Source: Actinomycetes bacterium (GTDB lineage: Bacteria; Actinomycetota; Thermoleophilia; Gaiellales; F1-60-MAGs149). Taken from it: a stretch of DNA of 45,539 bases. Positions 26,129 through 35,120 of the stretch are shown here, one piece after another. The notes under the pieces were generated by a model. The model had not been told where the DNA came from, ran no database searches, and saw nothing but the letters and a program-made list of their open reading frames with translations. The DNA lies in NCBI GenBank assembly GCA_025360225.1, contig JANYCN010000086.1, positions 1 to 45,539 on the forward strand, written 5' to 3'. The position numbers and the translations under genes are program-made. Within the stretch, counting starts at the first letter, position 1. Every line of letters begins with the position of its first letter.

Positions 26129-28045
26129 TCAGATGGTCGTGGACGTGCGGGCGTCGACCTCGGCGAGGAGATCGCGCAGCAGGGCGTCGATCGGCTGCGC
26201 GCCGAGATCGCGGCGTCCATGACGGCGGACGCTCACCTCGCCGCTCTCGACCTCACGGTCGCCGAGGACGAGCATGAACGGTACCTTTCGCTTCTCTGCC
26301 TCCGCGATCTTCTTGCCGACTGACTCCGTCCGGCGGTCGATCGACGTGCGGATTCCCGCCTTCTCGAGGCGAGCGGCGATCGCGTCCGCCGTCTCGACGT
26401 GCCGATCGGAGATCGGCAGCAGCGCCGCTTGCACCGGCGCGAGCCAGAGCGGGAACGCACCTGCGTAGTGCTCGATCAGGATGCCGATGAAGCGCTCGAA
26501 CGAGCCGAACATCGCGCGATGGATCATCACCGGGCGGTGCTCGCGGTCGTCAGCGCCGGTGTAGGTGAGGTCGAACCGCTCGGGAAAGTTGAAGTCGAGC
26601 TGGCACGTGCCGCACTGCCATGAGCGGCCGAGGGAGTCGAGCAGGTGCATGTCGATCTTCGGGCCGTAGAAGGCCCCGTCGCCGGCGTTCACGACGTACG
26701 GGACGCCGCGGGCATCAAGAGCCTCGGTCAACGCTGCCTCGGCGCGATCCCAGATGTCGTCGGAGCCAACACGCTCCACGGGACGCGTTGAGAGCTCGAG
26801 CCGGAAGCCCATGCCGAAGATCTCGTAGAGGAAGAACGAGAAGTCGAGCACCCCCTGCACCTCGTCGACGATCTGCTCCGGCATGCAGAAAAGGTGCGCA
26901 TCGTCCTGCGTGAACGAGCGCACCCGCATCAGGCCGTGTAAGACGCCCTGCATCTCGTTGCGGTGCACGTGCCCGGCCTCGTTGATCCGCAGCGGCAGGT
27001 CGCGGTAGCTTCGCCGCTCGAGCTTGTAGACCAGGCAGTGGCCGGGGCAGTTCATCGGCTTCACGGCATAGTCGTGGTCGTCGATCTCGAGCGTGAACAT
27101 GTTCGACCGGTACTTGTCCCAGTGTCCCGAGGTCTTCCACATCTCCGCGTCGTAGATCAGCGGCGTCTTCACCTCGGTGTAGCCGCGCCGTCGGTTCTCA
27201 CCGCGCCACAGGTCGAGCAGCTGGTTGTAGATCACGAGCCCGCCGGCGTGCCAGAACGGTGCGCCTGGCGACTCCTCGTGGAACGAGAACAGGCCGAGCT
27301 GCGGCCCGAGGCGGCGATGGTCGCGGCGCTTTGCCTCCTCGATCCGGTGCAGGTGCGCCTCCAGCTCCTTCTGCGTGAAGAAGGCAGTGCCGTAGATCCG
27401 CGTGAGCTGGTCGCGCTTGGCATCGCCGCGCCAGTACGACCCGGCCAGGGACGTCAGCTTGAACGCCTTGATCGGCGCCGTCGACTGCAGGTGTGGGCCG
27501 CGGCACAGATCAGTGAAGCCGTCCTGGGTGTAGAACGTGATCGCCTGGTCCGCCGGCAGGTCGTCGATCAGTTCGACCTTGAACGGCTCCTGCTCGGCGA
27601 CGAATCGGGCGCGCGCCTCATCCCGCGTCACCTCCAGGCGGTCGAAGGCGTGGTCGCCGCGGGTGAGGATCTTGCGCATCTCGTCCTCGATCCGATCTAG
27701 GTCGGCCTCGACCGGCGACGTCGGGAACTGGAAGTCGTAGTAGAAGCCTCCGTCGATCGCCGGGCCGATCGTCACCTTCACGCCGGGGAACGCGGCGCGC
27801 GTCGCCTCGGCCAGCAGGTGTGCAGTGGAGTGACGCAGGACCGGCAGGGCCGCATCGTCACCGACTCGGACGACCGAGAACAGCGCGCCGTCCGGCACCG
27901 CAAGACGCAGGTCTTGCAACGTCCCGTTCACCGTCACCGCCGCCGTCGCCTGGGCGAGGCGCGGGCCGATCGACGCGGCGATCTCAAGGCCGGTCGAACC
28001 ATCGGGGACGTCGAGGACCTTGCCGTCGGGAAGCGTTACCTGCAT
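26129..28045 (-). CDS. thrS: Threonyl-tRNA synthetase
   Basis: 638 aa, full length. Domains: TGS (about 1-60, MQVTLPDGKVLDVPDGS), the SAD editing domain (HSTAHLLAEATRAAFPG and related His residues), the class II core with MNCPGHCLVYK (motif 1/zinc area) and FTQDDAHLF (motif 2 area), and the C-terminal anticodon-binding domain. ATG 28045 is confirmed by homology at residue 1. A palindrome overlaps its predicted -10 box. Confidence 0.97.
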   Translation of the reverse strand: MQVTLPDGKVLDVPDGSTGLEIAASIGPRLAQATAAVTVNGTLQDLRLAVPDGALFSVVRVGDDAALPVLRHSTAHLLAEATRAAFPGVKVTIGPAIDGGFYYDFQFPTSPVEADLDRIEDEMRKILTRGDHAFDRLEVTRDEARARFVAEQEPFKVELIDDLPADQAITFYTQDGFTDLCRGPHLQSTAPIKAFKLTSLAGSYWRGDAKRDQLTRIYGTAFFTQKELEAHLHRIEEAKRRDHRRLGPQLGLFSFHEESPGAPFWHAGGLVIYNQLLDLWRGENRRRGYTEVKTPLIYDAEMWKTSGHWDKYRSNMFTLEIDDHDYAVKPMNCPGHCLVYKLERRSYRDLPLRINEAGHVHRNEMQGVLHGLMRVRSFTQDDAHLFCMPEQIVDEVQGVLDFSFFLYEIFGMGFRLELSTRPVERVGSDDIWDRAEAALTEALDARGVPYVVNAGDGAFYGPKIDMHLLDSLGRSWQCGTCQLDFNFPERFDLTYTGADDREHRPVMIHRAMFGSFERFIGILIEHYAGAFPLWLAPVQAALLPISDRHVETADAIAARLEKAGIRTSIDRRTESVGKKIAEAEKRKVPFMLVLGDREVESGEVSVRRHGRRDLGAQPIDALLRDLLAEVDARTSTTI

Positions 28046-28048
28046 GGG

Positions 28049-28073
28049 CGCACGGTACTACGCCGACCGTGCG
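28049..28073. promoter_or_regulatory. 8-bp-arm palindrome at the thrS promoter
   Basis: CGCACGGT (28049-28056) and ACCGTGCG (28066-28073) flank a 9-nt centre. On the minus strand TAGTAC (28060-28055) falls within it, 9 nt before the thrS ATG. It could be an operator, or a hairpin if transcribed from further upstream. Confidence 0.35.
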
Positions 28074-28164
28074 TCAACCCGCGTCGAGCCTGGGCGCGCT
28101 CCGTCCAAGGCTGCAGGTCGGCTCCTCTGACCGCGGCGAGGTCGACGCGGATCGACGTAGTGGG

Positions 28165-28170
28165 TAGCAT
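28165..28170 (+). promoter_or_regulatory. -10 box TAGCAT of P-type ATPase gene
   Basis: TAGCAT, 7 nt before GTG 28178; leaderless GTG start predicted. Confidence 0.5.
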
Positions 28171-28177
28171 CCGGGTC

Positions 28178-30544
28178 GTGAGCGCTTTCGCCACGAGCGG
28201 GTTGACGTCGCCCGAGGCAGCGGCGCGGCTTGCCGCCGCGGGCCCTCGCGAGCCGCTCGCCGGAAGCAGGTCGGCGCGTTCCATCGTCCGCGCGAACACG
28301 CTGACGCTGGTCAACGGCATCACCCTCGCCTTCCTCGTCCTGATCGTCGCTGCGCGCGCGTGGAACGACGCGATCTTCGCAGGCGTGATTGCTATCAACA
28401 CGGCCATTGGCATCGTGCAGGAGCTGCTCGCGAAGCGCAAGCTCGACCGCCTGGCGCTGGTCATTGCACCACGCGCGCGCGTACGCCGCGACGGCATCGA
28501 GGTGGAGGTCGCGCCCGAGGAGCTGGTGTGCGACGACGTCGTCGAGGTCGCCCCCGGCGACCAGGTCGTCGCCGATGGGATCGTCGTTGCGGCGGCATCG
28601 CTGGCGATCGACGAGTCGATCCTGACGGGAGAGTCCGACGCGATCGGGAAGGCGCCCGGGGACGAGGTGCTCTCCGGCTCCTACTGCACCTCCGGCTCGG
28701 GGCTCTACCGTGTCACCGCGACGGGCAACGACGCGTTCGCTGCACGACTGACCCGGGAGGCGCGTAACGGCGGCCGCGTGCTCTCGACGCTCCAGCTCGA
28801 GATCAACCGGCTCCTGCGGACGCTCGTCTGGTTGATGGTGCCGCTCGCAGCCGTCCTCGTCGGCGCCCTCTGGCTGCACCGCACCGGGTTCCGCGAGGCG
28901 GCACAGACGGCCACGGCCGGGCTGATCTCAATCGTCCCCGAAGGCCTCGTGCTGCTCGCGTCGATCACGTTCGTCGCCGGGGCCGTGCGGATCGCCCGGC
29001 TTGGCGCGCTCGCCCAGCAGCTGAACGCGATCGAGTCGCTCGCCTCCGTTGACACCGTCTGTATCGACAAGACCGGGACGTTGACCGACGGCACGCTCGA
29101 GCTCGCAGAGGTGATCGCGGCCGAGGGCGTCGACGAGACGACGGCGCGCCGCGTGCTCGGTCGAATCGCAGCGGCGGGTCACGTGCGCTCCGCAACCTCA
29201 GACGCGATCGCTGCCGCCCTTGGCGGGGCGCCGGAGGAGACGCTCGCGGAGATCCCCTTCTCGTCTCGCTGGAAGTGGGCCGGAGCGCGGTTCGCTGACG
29301 GCGAGGTCCTGGTGCTCGGTGCGCCCGAGGTGCTCGGCGTCGGAACGCTTGGCGCGGAGATTGACGCCCGACAACGACGACAGGGCCGCGTCCTCGTGTT
29401 CGGTCGGGTCACCGACCTTCCACTTGCACCCGTGGCGGGCGCCGTCGTCGACGCGCCGCCCGGGTTCGTCCTGTGCGGAGCTGCCGTGCTGCTCGAGCGG
29501 ATCCGGCCAGACGCCGTCGAAACGCTGGCGTTTCTTGCCCGCGAAGGGATCGACGTGAAGGTCCTCTCCGGCGACGCTCGCGCGACCGTGGAAGCGGTCG
29601 CGGCCGCGGTCGGCCTGCCGACGGTCAGAGCAATCGCCGGTCCTGACCTACCGACCGATCCCGAGGCGTTGGCGGCTGCGGCGCTCGCCAACGGCGTGTT
29701 CGCGAGGACGACCCCTGAACAGAAGCGCGAGCTGGTCGCCGCCCTCACCCGCAGCGGCCGGTACGTTGCCGTCATCGGCGACGGCGTCAACGACGTGCCG
29801 GCGATGAAGGCTGCGCGGCTTGCCGTGGCGCTCGGCAGCGGGTCACAGATCGCCCGTGGCGTCGCGGACATCGTGCTCGTCACCGACTCCTTCAGCGCGA
29901 TCCCGAGCGGGATCGTCGAGGGTCGGCGCATCCTCGCGAACGTGCGGCGGGTCGCCAAGCTGTTCGTCGTCAAGTCGGCGTTCGCCGCCACCCTGATCCT
30001 GACCGTCGGCGTGTCCGGAGCCGCCTATCCGCTCCTCCCCCGCCACCTGTCGCTGGCGGCGACCTTCACCGTCGGCCTTCCAGCTTTCGCGCTCGCGCTC
30101 GCGGCGTCAACGGGGCGAGCAACGGAGCGCTCGTTCCTGCGCGACCTCGCACGGTTCTCCGTGCCGGCTGGCGCTGCATCAGCGGTTGCCGTGCTGGCTG
30201 CGTACGCAGCGACGCGAGCGCTACCCGGTCGCAGCGTCGCCGACGCGCGCACCGTCGCCGTGATCGTCCTCGTCCTGACCGGCCTCTACTGCGTGCTGCT
30301 GCTCGAGGACGAGGCGATGGCCCGCTCGCGCGTGCGCCGCGGGTCGGTCCTCGCGCTGATGGCGGCGCTCGTCGCCGGTCTCGCCGTGGCGTTCGCGGTG
30401 GCACCGATTCGCCACTTCTTCGCGCTCCAGCCGGTCGGTGGCGTCGAGGTGCTGCTGGCAGTGCTCGCCGCGGCCTTCACCGTCGGCGTTCTCGGGCTGT
30501 TCGGGTTCCGCGCACCGTTGCTTGCCCGTCGGCTCTTCGGGTGA
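28178..30544 (+). CDS. P-type cation-transporting ATPase (CtpE-like)
   Basis: 788 aa membrane pump. The actuator loop has LTGES, the fourth membrane helix reads IVPEGLVLLASI, the phosphorylation site is DKTGTLTDG, and the hinge has GDGVNDVPAMKAA. YPLLPRHLSLAATFTVGLPAF in the C-terminal membrane region resembles mycobacterial CtpE, a Ca2+ ATPase, so calcium or another divalent cation is the best guess. There is no N-terminal heavy-metal domain. The frame is open upstream to 27818, but GTG 28178 is chosen because of the -10 box 7 nt before it. The stop overlaps the next start (GTGA). Confidence 0.88.
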   Translation: MSAFATSGLTSPEAAARLAAAGPREPLAGSRSARSIVRANTLTLVNGITLAFLVLIVAARAWNDAIFAGVIAINTAIGIVQELLAKRKLDRLALVIAPRARVRRDGIEVEVAPEELVCDDVVEVAPGDQVVADGIVVAAASLAIDESILTGESDAIGKAPGDEVLSGSYCTSGSGLYRVTATGNDAFAARLTREARNGGRVLSTLQLEINRLLRTLVWLMVPLAAVLVGALWLHRTGFREAAQTATAGLISIVPEGLVLLASITFVAGAVRIARLGALAQQLNAIESLASVDTVCIDKTGTLTDGTLELAEVIAAEGVDETTARRVLGRIAAAGHVRSATSDAIAAALGGAPEETLAEIPFSSRWKWAGARFADGEVLVLGAPEVLGVGTLGAEIDARQRRQGRVLVFGRVTDLPLAPVAGAVVDAPPGFVLCGAAVLLERIRPDAVETLAFLAREGIDVKVLSGDARATVEAVAAAVGLPTVRAIAGPDLPTDPEALAAAALANGVFARTTPEQKRELVAALTRSGRYVAVIGDGVNDVPAMKAARLAVALGSGSQIARGVADIVLVTDSFSAIPSGIVEGRRILANVRRVAKLFVVKSAFAATLILTVGVSGAAYPLLPRHLSLAATFTVGLPAFALALAASTGRATERSFLRDLARFSVPAGAASAVAVLAAYAATRALPGRSVADARTVAVIVLVLTGLYCVLLLEDEAMARSRVRRGSVLALMAALVAGLAVAFAVAPIRHFFALQPVGGVEVLLAVLAAAFTVGVLGLFGFRAPLLARRLFG

Positions 30545-31698
30545 CGCGTCGGCAGCTCGTCGCGCTGCTCGCGACGTCGTACCTCGCGCGCGTCCCCGTG
30601 ACCGCGATTCCGCTCGGGCTGATCCTCGTGGCGCGCGCCGACGGGCATCCCTACAGCGACGCTGGGCTCCTGATAGGCGTCTACACGCTCGCGCTCTCGG
30701 TCACCTCGCCGCTGCTCGGCGGGCTCGCTGACCGGTTCGGCGCACCGGCCGTGTTCGGCGTCGGCGCGCCGACGTGCGCGCTGGCGCTCGCGACGATCGG
30801 CCTCGAGCCGGCTCACACCGCGCTTCCGGTCCTGCTCGTCCTGGCGGCCGTCGCGGGCGCGGCGCTGCCGCCGCTCGGCGCGCTGACGCGCGGCCTGCTG
30901 ACGCCGCGGCTGAGCGCGGAACGGCGCGCGCGCGTGTTCGCGATCGACGCGACGGCGCAGGAGCTCTGCTTCATCTCCGGCCCTCTCGTCCTGGCGCTCG
31001 GCGTTGCCGTCGCCTCGGCGCGCATCTCGCTGGTTGCGCTCGGCGCGTTCCAGGTCGTCGGGGCGATCGTGTTCTGGCTCGTCGGCCGCACGCTCGTCGC
31101 CGCGCGAGTGCAGACGGCGGAGCGGCCCGGTTCGCCGCTGCGGAGCGGCGCGCTCCGGACATTGCTTGCGATCGCGCTCATGACCGGTGCGCTGTTCGGG
31201 GCGTTCGAGCTCGCGATCACCGCGGCCCTAGACGCCGCGGGTCAGCGCAACCGCGCCGGGCTGCTGCTTGGAATCTGGTCCGGTGGGAGTCTCGTCGGCG
31301 GTCTCCTGAACGTCCGCTGGCCAACGGCGGACACGCGTCGTCGGCTCACCGGGTCGCTCGTGCTCTCGATCGTCGCGGCATCGCTCACGGCCGTCGTGTC
31401 CGGACACCCGTGGGCGCTGGCGCTCGCCCTCCTCGTCGCCGGGATCGTTCAGGCCCCGCTGATGGCGTGCTGCTACGTGCTCGTGCCGCTGTTCGCGCGC
31501 AACCGCGTGACCGAGGCGTTTGGCTGGCTCACGTCGGCCGTCGTCGGTGGGATCGCGATTGGCAGCGCGCTCGCGGGTGGGCTCGTCAACGGCCACGGGG
31601 CAGAGGCCGGCTTCGCGATCGGCGTGGTCGCGCCGCTGCTTGCACTTGCCCTCGTCCGCGGCCCGCTGGCGCGGGCTAGTGGTTTGATTGTCAAATAG
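30541..31698 (+). CDS. MFS transporter
   Basis: 385 aa with about 12 membrane segments. LADRFGAPAVFG is the loop 2-3 motif of the major facilitator family. Substrate unknown. GTG 30541 overlaps the ATPase stop by 4 nt, so the two are co-translated. The last seven codons and the TAG stop are encoded by the left end of repeat copy B, giving a C-terminal tail ASGLIVK that did not belong to the original gene. Confidence 0.85.
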   Translation: MTRRQLVALLATSYLARVPVTAIPLGLILVARADGHPYSDAGLLIGVYTLALSVTSPLLGGLADRFGAPAVFGVGAPTCALALATIGLEPAHTALPVLLVLAAVAGAALPPLGALTRGLLTPRLSAERRARVFAIDATAQELCFISGPLVLALGVAVASARISLVALGAFQVVGAIVFWLVGRTLVAARVQTAERPGSPLRSGALRTLLAIALMTGALFGAFELAITAALDAAGQRNRAGLLLGIWSGGSLVGGLLNVRWPTADTRRRLTGSLVLSIVAASLTAVVSGHPWALALALLVAGIVQAPLMACCYVLVPLFARNRVTEAFGWLTSAVVGGIAIGSALAGGLVNGHGAEAGFAIGVVAPLLALALVRGPLARASGLIVK

Positions 31699-31896
31699 CG
31701 GCGTTATCGGGTGTCTGGAGCGAGCGGAGGCGTTGCGCGTCGCGCAGGGCCTGCTGGGGCAAGCTCAAGCGGCGTGCGACGCTCCCGCGAAGCCCACGAT
31801 CCGGCACGCAGAGCGGGCCGGATCGTGGGCTTCGCAGCCAGCGCAGGACGATCCAGGCGCGCGAATGACCACGCTATTTGACCATCAGACCGCTAG
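31676..31896. mobile_element. Repeat copy B (complete, MITE-like)
   Basis: 221 bp, the best-preserved copy. Left end CTAGTGGTTTGATTGTCAAA and right end (reversed) CTAGCGGTCTGATGGTCAAA continue into TAGCG on both sides, with 22 of 25 matching. A perfect 19-bp internal hairpin (arms 31787-31805 and 31817-31835) can act as a terminator between the convergent MFS and DEAD-box genes. It is inverted relative to copies C and D. No ORF of its own. Confidence 0.8.
31787..31835. terminator. 19-bp perfect hairpin within repeat copy B
   Basis: Arms 31787-31805 and 31817-31835 with an 11-nt loop, between two convergent genes that have no other terminator. No U-tract. Confidence 0.5.
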
Positions 31897-33236
31897 TCTG
31901 CCGTGACCGCGGCGGCGTCCTGCTCGCCACTGCGCTCGGCCGCGCCGCGCCGTCGTCCACCGCGCCTGCCCCGGCGGCTCTTGCGCGCCGGGGTCTCGAC
32001 GCCATCGGTCGTGACGGCCTCGACGACAGCGATCTGTTCCGGCTCGGTGACGTCCGCGACGACCGTGACGGGCTCGGGTGCCCCTGGAGCGGTCCACTCC
32101 GGGATGCGGGCGCCCGTGAGCTTGAGGATCGCGTCGAGCTTCGGTCGTTCGCGGCGCGTGACGATCGAGATCGCCTTGCCGTCGCGCCCGACGCGGCCGG
32201 TGCGGCCGATGCGATGGACGTAGACCTCGGCGTCGTCCGGCAGGTCGTAGTTGATCACGTGCGTGACGTGGGAGACGTCGAGCCCACGTGACGCGACGTC
32301 GGTCGCGACGAGGATCGGTACGCGGCTCGCGCGGAACGCGATCATCACCGAGTCACGCGACCCCTGGCTCATGTCGCCGTGGAGCGCGCGGACGCGGTGG
32401 CCCTTCCTCTCCAGCTCGTCGGCGAGCCGCTGGCAGCCGAGCTTCGTGCGGGCGAAGACGATCGCGCTCTTCGGCTTCTCGGCGCGAAGGATGCGATCGA
32501 CCGTCTCGGGCTTGTCGTTCGGGGCGACCTCGATCATCCGTTGCTCGATCTTCTCGACCGTTACGACCTCAGGTGTGACGCTTACGGTGCGCGGCGAGTG
32601 CAGCTCCTCCTCGGCAAGCCGGCGGATCTCGGCTGGGAGCGTCGCGGAGAACAGCGCCGTCTGGCGCCCCCATGGCGACCGCTTGAGGATCGCGCGGACG
32701 TCATCGATGAAGCCCATCGAGAGCATCTCGTCGGCCTCGTCAAGCACCACCATCCGGGCATCCATGAGCAGCAGCTTGCCTCGATTGAGCAGGTCGAGCA
32801 CGCGCCCGGGTGTGCCGACGACGACCTGAGCGCCCCGCGCCAGGCGATCGATCTGATCGCGGATCGGCGCGCCACCGTACACGGGGACGACGTCGACGCC
32901 ATCGAGGTACTTGGCGAACGATCGAGCGGCGTCGCACACCTGGAGCGCGAGCTCGCGTGTCGGACAGAGGACGATTGCCTGCACGTCCTTCGCCTCTGGG
33001 TCGATCCGCTCAAGGATCGGGAGCATGAACGCGGCCGTCTTACCGGTGCCGGTCTGAGCCTGGCCGACGACGTCGCGGTCGCGGAGGAGGTGTTCGATCG
33101 TGCCTTCCTGGATGGGCGTAGCCTGCTCGTACCCGAGCTCATCGAGGGCACGCAGGATCGGCTCGGACAGGTCGAAGTCGTGGAAGCGCAACAGATTGGT
33201 CCTTTCAGGGTCAACCGGCCCCTGGGGGCGCGCCAT
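31893..33236 (-). CDS. DEAD-box RNA helicase
   Basis: 447 aa. Q motif ATPIQ, Walker A AQTGTGKT, PTRELA, TPGR, DEAD in VVLDEADEMLSMGF, SAT, VFART and HRIGRTGR are all present. The C-terminal tail from about 400 is Arg/Gly-rich (RRGRRGGRRRG), usual for RNA-binding helicases of the RhlE/CsdA type. Start ATG 33236 has GGGAGAGG upstream. The TAG stop is provided by the CTAG end of repeat copy B, so the last residues may have been altered by the insertion. Confidence 0.94.
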   Translation of the reverse strand: MARPQGPVDPERTNLLRFHDFDLSEPILRALDELGYEQATPIQEGTIEHLLRDRDVVGQAQTGTGKTAAFMLPILERIDPEAKDVQAIVLCPTRELALQVCDAARSFAKYLDGVDVVPVYGGAPIRDQIDRLARGAQVVVGTPGRVLDLLNRGKLLLMDARMVVLDEADEMLSMGFIDDVRAILKRSPWGRQTALFSATLPAEIRRLAEEELHSPRTVSVTPEVVTVEKIEQRMIEVAPNDKPETVDRILRAEKPKSAIVFARTKLGCQRLADELERKGHRVRALHGDMSQGSRDSVMIAFRASRVPILVATDVASRGLDVSHVTHVINYDLPDDAEVYVHRIGRTGRVGRDGKAISIVTRRERPKLDAILKLTGARIPEWTAPGAPEPVTVVADVTEPEQIAVVEAVTTDGVETPARKSRRGRRGGRRRGAAERSGEQDAAAVTAD

Positions 33237-33276
33237 CACGGCGCGCCTCTCCCGTGTCAGGACCGGATCTGCTCCC

Positions 33277-34068
33277 TCAGAGTACCTGACCGGCCGGCTG
33301 TTGGCCGAGGAGCGCCGCGAGCGCAGGCGCGAGCGCGACGTTCGCCGCGACGACCTCCGGTCGACCGTGCGGCCCGACCTCGCGGGCGAACGCCCCGCCT
33401 GCCTCGTCGACCAGCAGCCGGCCCGCCGCGTAGTCCCAGTGCTGGATGTCGGTCTCGTAGAAGCCGTCGAGCCGCCCGCAGGCGACCCAGGCGAGGTCGA
33501 GCGCGGCGGATCCGGCGCGCCGGATGTCTCTGACCGCCGCGATGATCGCCGGCAGCCGGGCCGCCTGCGCCGCCCGGAGCTCGGCGGTGTACGCGAACCC
33601 GGTTCCAAGCAGCGCGTGCGCCAGGTCAGAGGTCGTCGAGACGGTGATCGGCCGTCCGTTGAGGTCCGCGCCGCCGCCACGCGAAGCGGTGAAACACTCT
33701 CCCCGGCTTGGATCGAAGACACAGCCCGCGACGGGCCCATGAGCGTCCTCGACGGCGATCGAAACGGCCCACTGGGGAGCTCGGTATAGGTAGTTCGTCG
33801 TTCCGTCGAGCGGGTCGAGGACCCAGCGAAGACCGGTCGATCCCGCGCGGCTGGCACCCTCCTCACCGACGATCGCGTCATCGGGGCGCAGGGCGCCTAG
33901 CCGGTCGACGAGAAGCGCTTCCGATGCGCGATCGGCTGCGCTCACGAGGTCGGTCGAGGACGACTTGCTCTCAACGCCGACGGCGTTGCGCGAGGCGTGG
34001 TCGAGGAGGAGCGCCCCGGCGGCGCGCGCCAGGCTCTCGGCGAGCTTGGCGAGGGCGCCAGGGCTCAT
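33277..34068 (-). CDS. Inositol monophosphatase-family phosphatase
   Basis: 263 aa. The metal-binding motifs are complete: GEEG near residue 70, DPLDGTTN near 86, and the C-terminal WDYAAGRLLVDEAGG. Members hydrolyse myo-inositol-1-phosphate, fructose-1,6-bisphosphate or related sugar phosphates; which one applies here cannot be told. ATG 34068 overlaps the stop of the acetamidase-like gene (ATGA). Confidence 0.92.
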   Translation of the reverse strand: MSPGALAKLAESLARAAGALLLDHASRNAVGVESKSSSTDLVSAADRASEALLVDRLGALRPDDAIVGEEGASRAGSTGLRWVLDPLDGTTNYLYRAPQWAVSIAVEDAHGPVAGCVFDPSRGECFTASRGGGADLNGRPITVSTTSDLAHALLGTGFAYTAELRAAQAARLPAIIAAVRDIRRAGSAALDLAWVACGRLDGFYETDIQHWDYAAGRLLVDEAGGAFAREVGPHGRPEVVAANVALAPALAALLGQQPAGQVL

Positions 34069-34994
34069 CGGGTCGGTGGAAACGGCTTCGGGCAGGCGGT
34101 GATCTTCGGGATCATGACCCGTGCGATCGAGCTCGCCGGTGAGGGCTGGCAGGCCTGCGCGATGCCGACATCACACGCCACCGAGAGGAAGATGAACGCC
34201 TCCTCGAGCGAGAACCCCCACCCGTCGACGAGGAGCCGCGCCGCCTCCTCTGACGCGTTCGCCAGCGCCTCGGTCAGGTCACCGCCTGATGTGCCGTGCG
34301 CCACCCAGGCGTCCCGCAGCTCTGTGACGGGCCAGCGCCCTTGCGCGTGCTTCAGGAGGCCGAGCCGGACGACCACCGTCCCGGCGACCTCGACCCCCGT
34401 GCCGGCGATCTCGCCGTCCCCCATCGCTGCGTGCATGTCGCCGACGGCGAACATCCCACCGGGCTGACGCACCGGCAGGTACACGGTCGACCCGGGCCCG
34501 TGCAGGTGGTTGTCAAGGTTCCCGCCGTGCTGTCCGGCGAGGAAGTTGATGCACTCCTCTCCCCCGGTCGCAACGCCGATCACCCCCACCATCGGTCGCA
34601 TCGGAAACCGGATGCGGTCGTTCATGTGCACGACGCCGTCCTCGACGCGGAAGATCTTCGTCACCGGTCGGTCGACGAGGTGCGCAAGCTGCCCGAAGCC
34701 GGGGATGATCATCGCCGAACCGCGGGCAGCGGGTACGACCTCGAGCAGCTCGAGGACGAGAGAGTCGCCCGCCTCGGCGCCACGCACGTAGACCGGGCCC
34801 GTCGCGGCGTTCACCCGTTCGAGGTCGAGCGAGGTGAAGAGATCGGCCTCGCTCGTCACCTGACCGGTGAAGCAGTCGTTCAGCTCCATCCGGATCACGG
34901 CGCCGGGATCGACCGTCAGCACCGGTTCCATGTCGGGCCCGAACGCCCAGACGTGCTGGTCGCGCGTGATCTCGTGATCGACCCTAGTTGCCAC
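34065..34994 (-). CDS. Acetamidase/formamidase family protein
   Basis: 309 aa from GTG 34994 (314 aa from GTG 35009). The FmdA/AmdA family (PF03069) hydrolyses short amides to ammonia and an acid. Visible segments include PVLTVDPGAVIRMEL, GGNLDNHL, VGDMHAAMGDGEIAGTGVE and the C-terminal SLEEAFIFLSVACDV. GTG 34994 lies 2 nt after the stop of an excalibur remnant and leaves the conserved HEITRDQHVW intact. First gene of an operon with the monophosphatase. Confidence 0.87.
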   Translation of the reverse strand: MATRVDHEITRDQHVWAFGPDMEPVLTVDPGAVIRMELNDCFTGQVTSEADLFTSLDLERVNAATGPVYVRGAEAGDSLVLELLEVVPAARGSAMIIPGFGQLAHLVDRPVTKIFRVEDGVVHMNDRIRFPMRPMVGVIGVATGGEECINFLAGQHGGNLDNHLHGPGSTVYLPVRQPGGMFAVGDMHAAMGDGEIAGTGVEVAGTVVVRLGLLKHAQGRWPVTELRDAWVAHGTSGGDLTEALANASEEAARLLVDGWGFSLEEAFIFLSVACDVGIAQACQPSPASSIARVMIPKITACPKPFPPTR

Positions 34995-34996
34995 TG

Positions 34997-35120
34997 CTAT
35001 CGCTCGCACGCGACGCCGTCGTGGTCTCGGTCGCGCTGCCTATTGGCCCTGTACAGGGCGAGCGAGATCTTCGGCATGCCAGTGAGCCCGTCCGCGGTGC
35101 GTGCCGCGCCCGCCGACCTG
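34997..35120 (-). pseudogene. Excalibur calcium-binding domain remnant, truncated by repeat copy C
   Basis: Reading leftward out of repeat copy C, the frame gives about 40 codons ending LYRANRQRDRDHDGVACER and TAG. DRDHDGVACE is the excalibur calcium-binding motif (PF05901), normally the C-terminal end of secreted actinobacterial proteins. The first Cys of the domain and everything upstream are missing and are replaced by the element, so the copy appears to have cut the gene. Reading through from the element is possible but would not give an export signal. Confidence 0.55.

Noticed and set aside
18480-28045. T-box riboswitches upstream of pheS or thrS
   Set aside because: Predicted leaders are only a few nucleotides long and no T-box sequence or specifier stem is visible.
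27818-28177. Upstream extension of the P-type ATPase frame
   Set aside because: It lies antisense to thrS, has no family similarity, and a -10 box sits just before GTG 28178.
31676-31896. Repeat copies as plain intrinsic terminators
   Set aside because: The hairpin in copy B may terminate, but the long matching inverted termini, the shared interior and the truncation of flanking genes go beyond a terminator. The terminator role is kept as a side effect.
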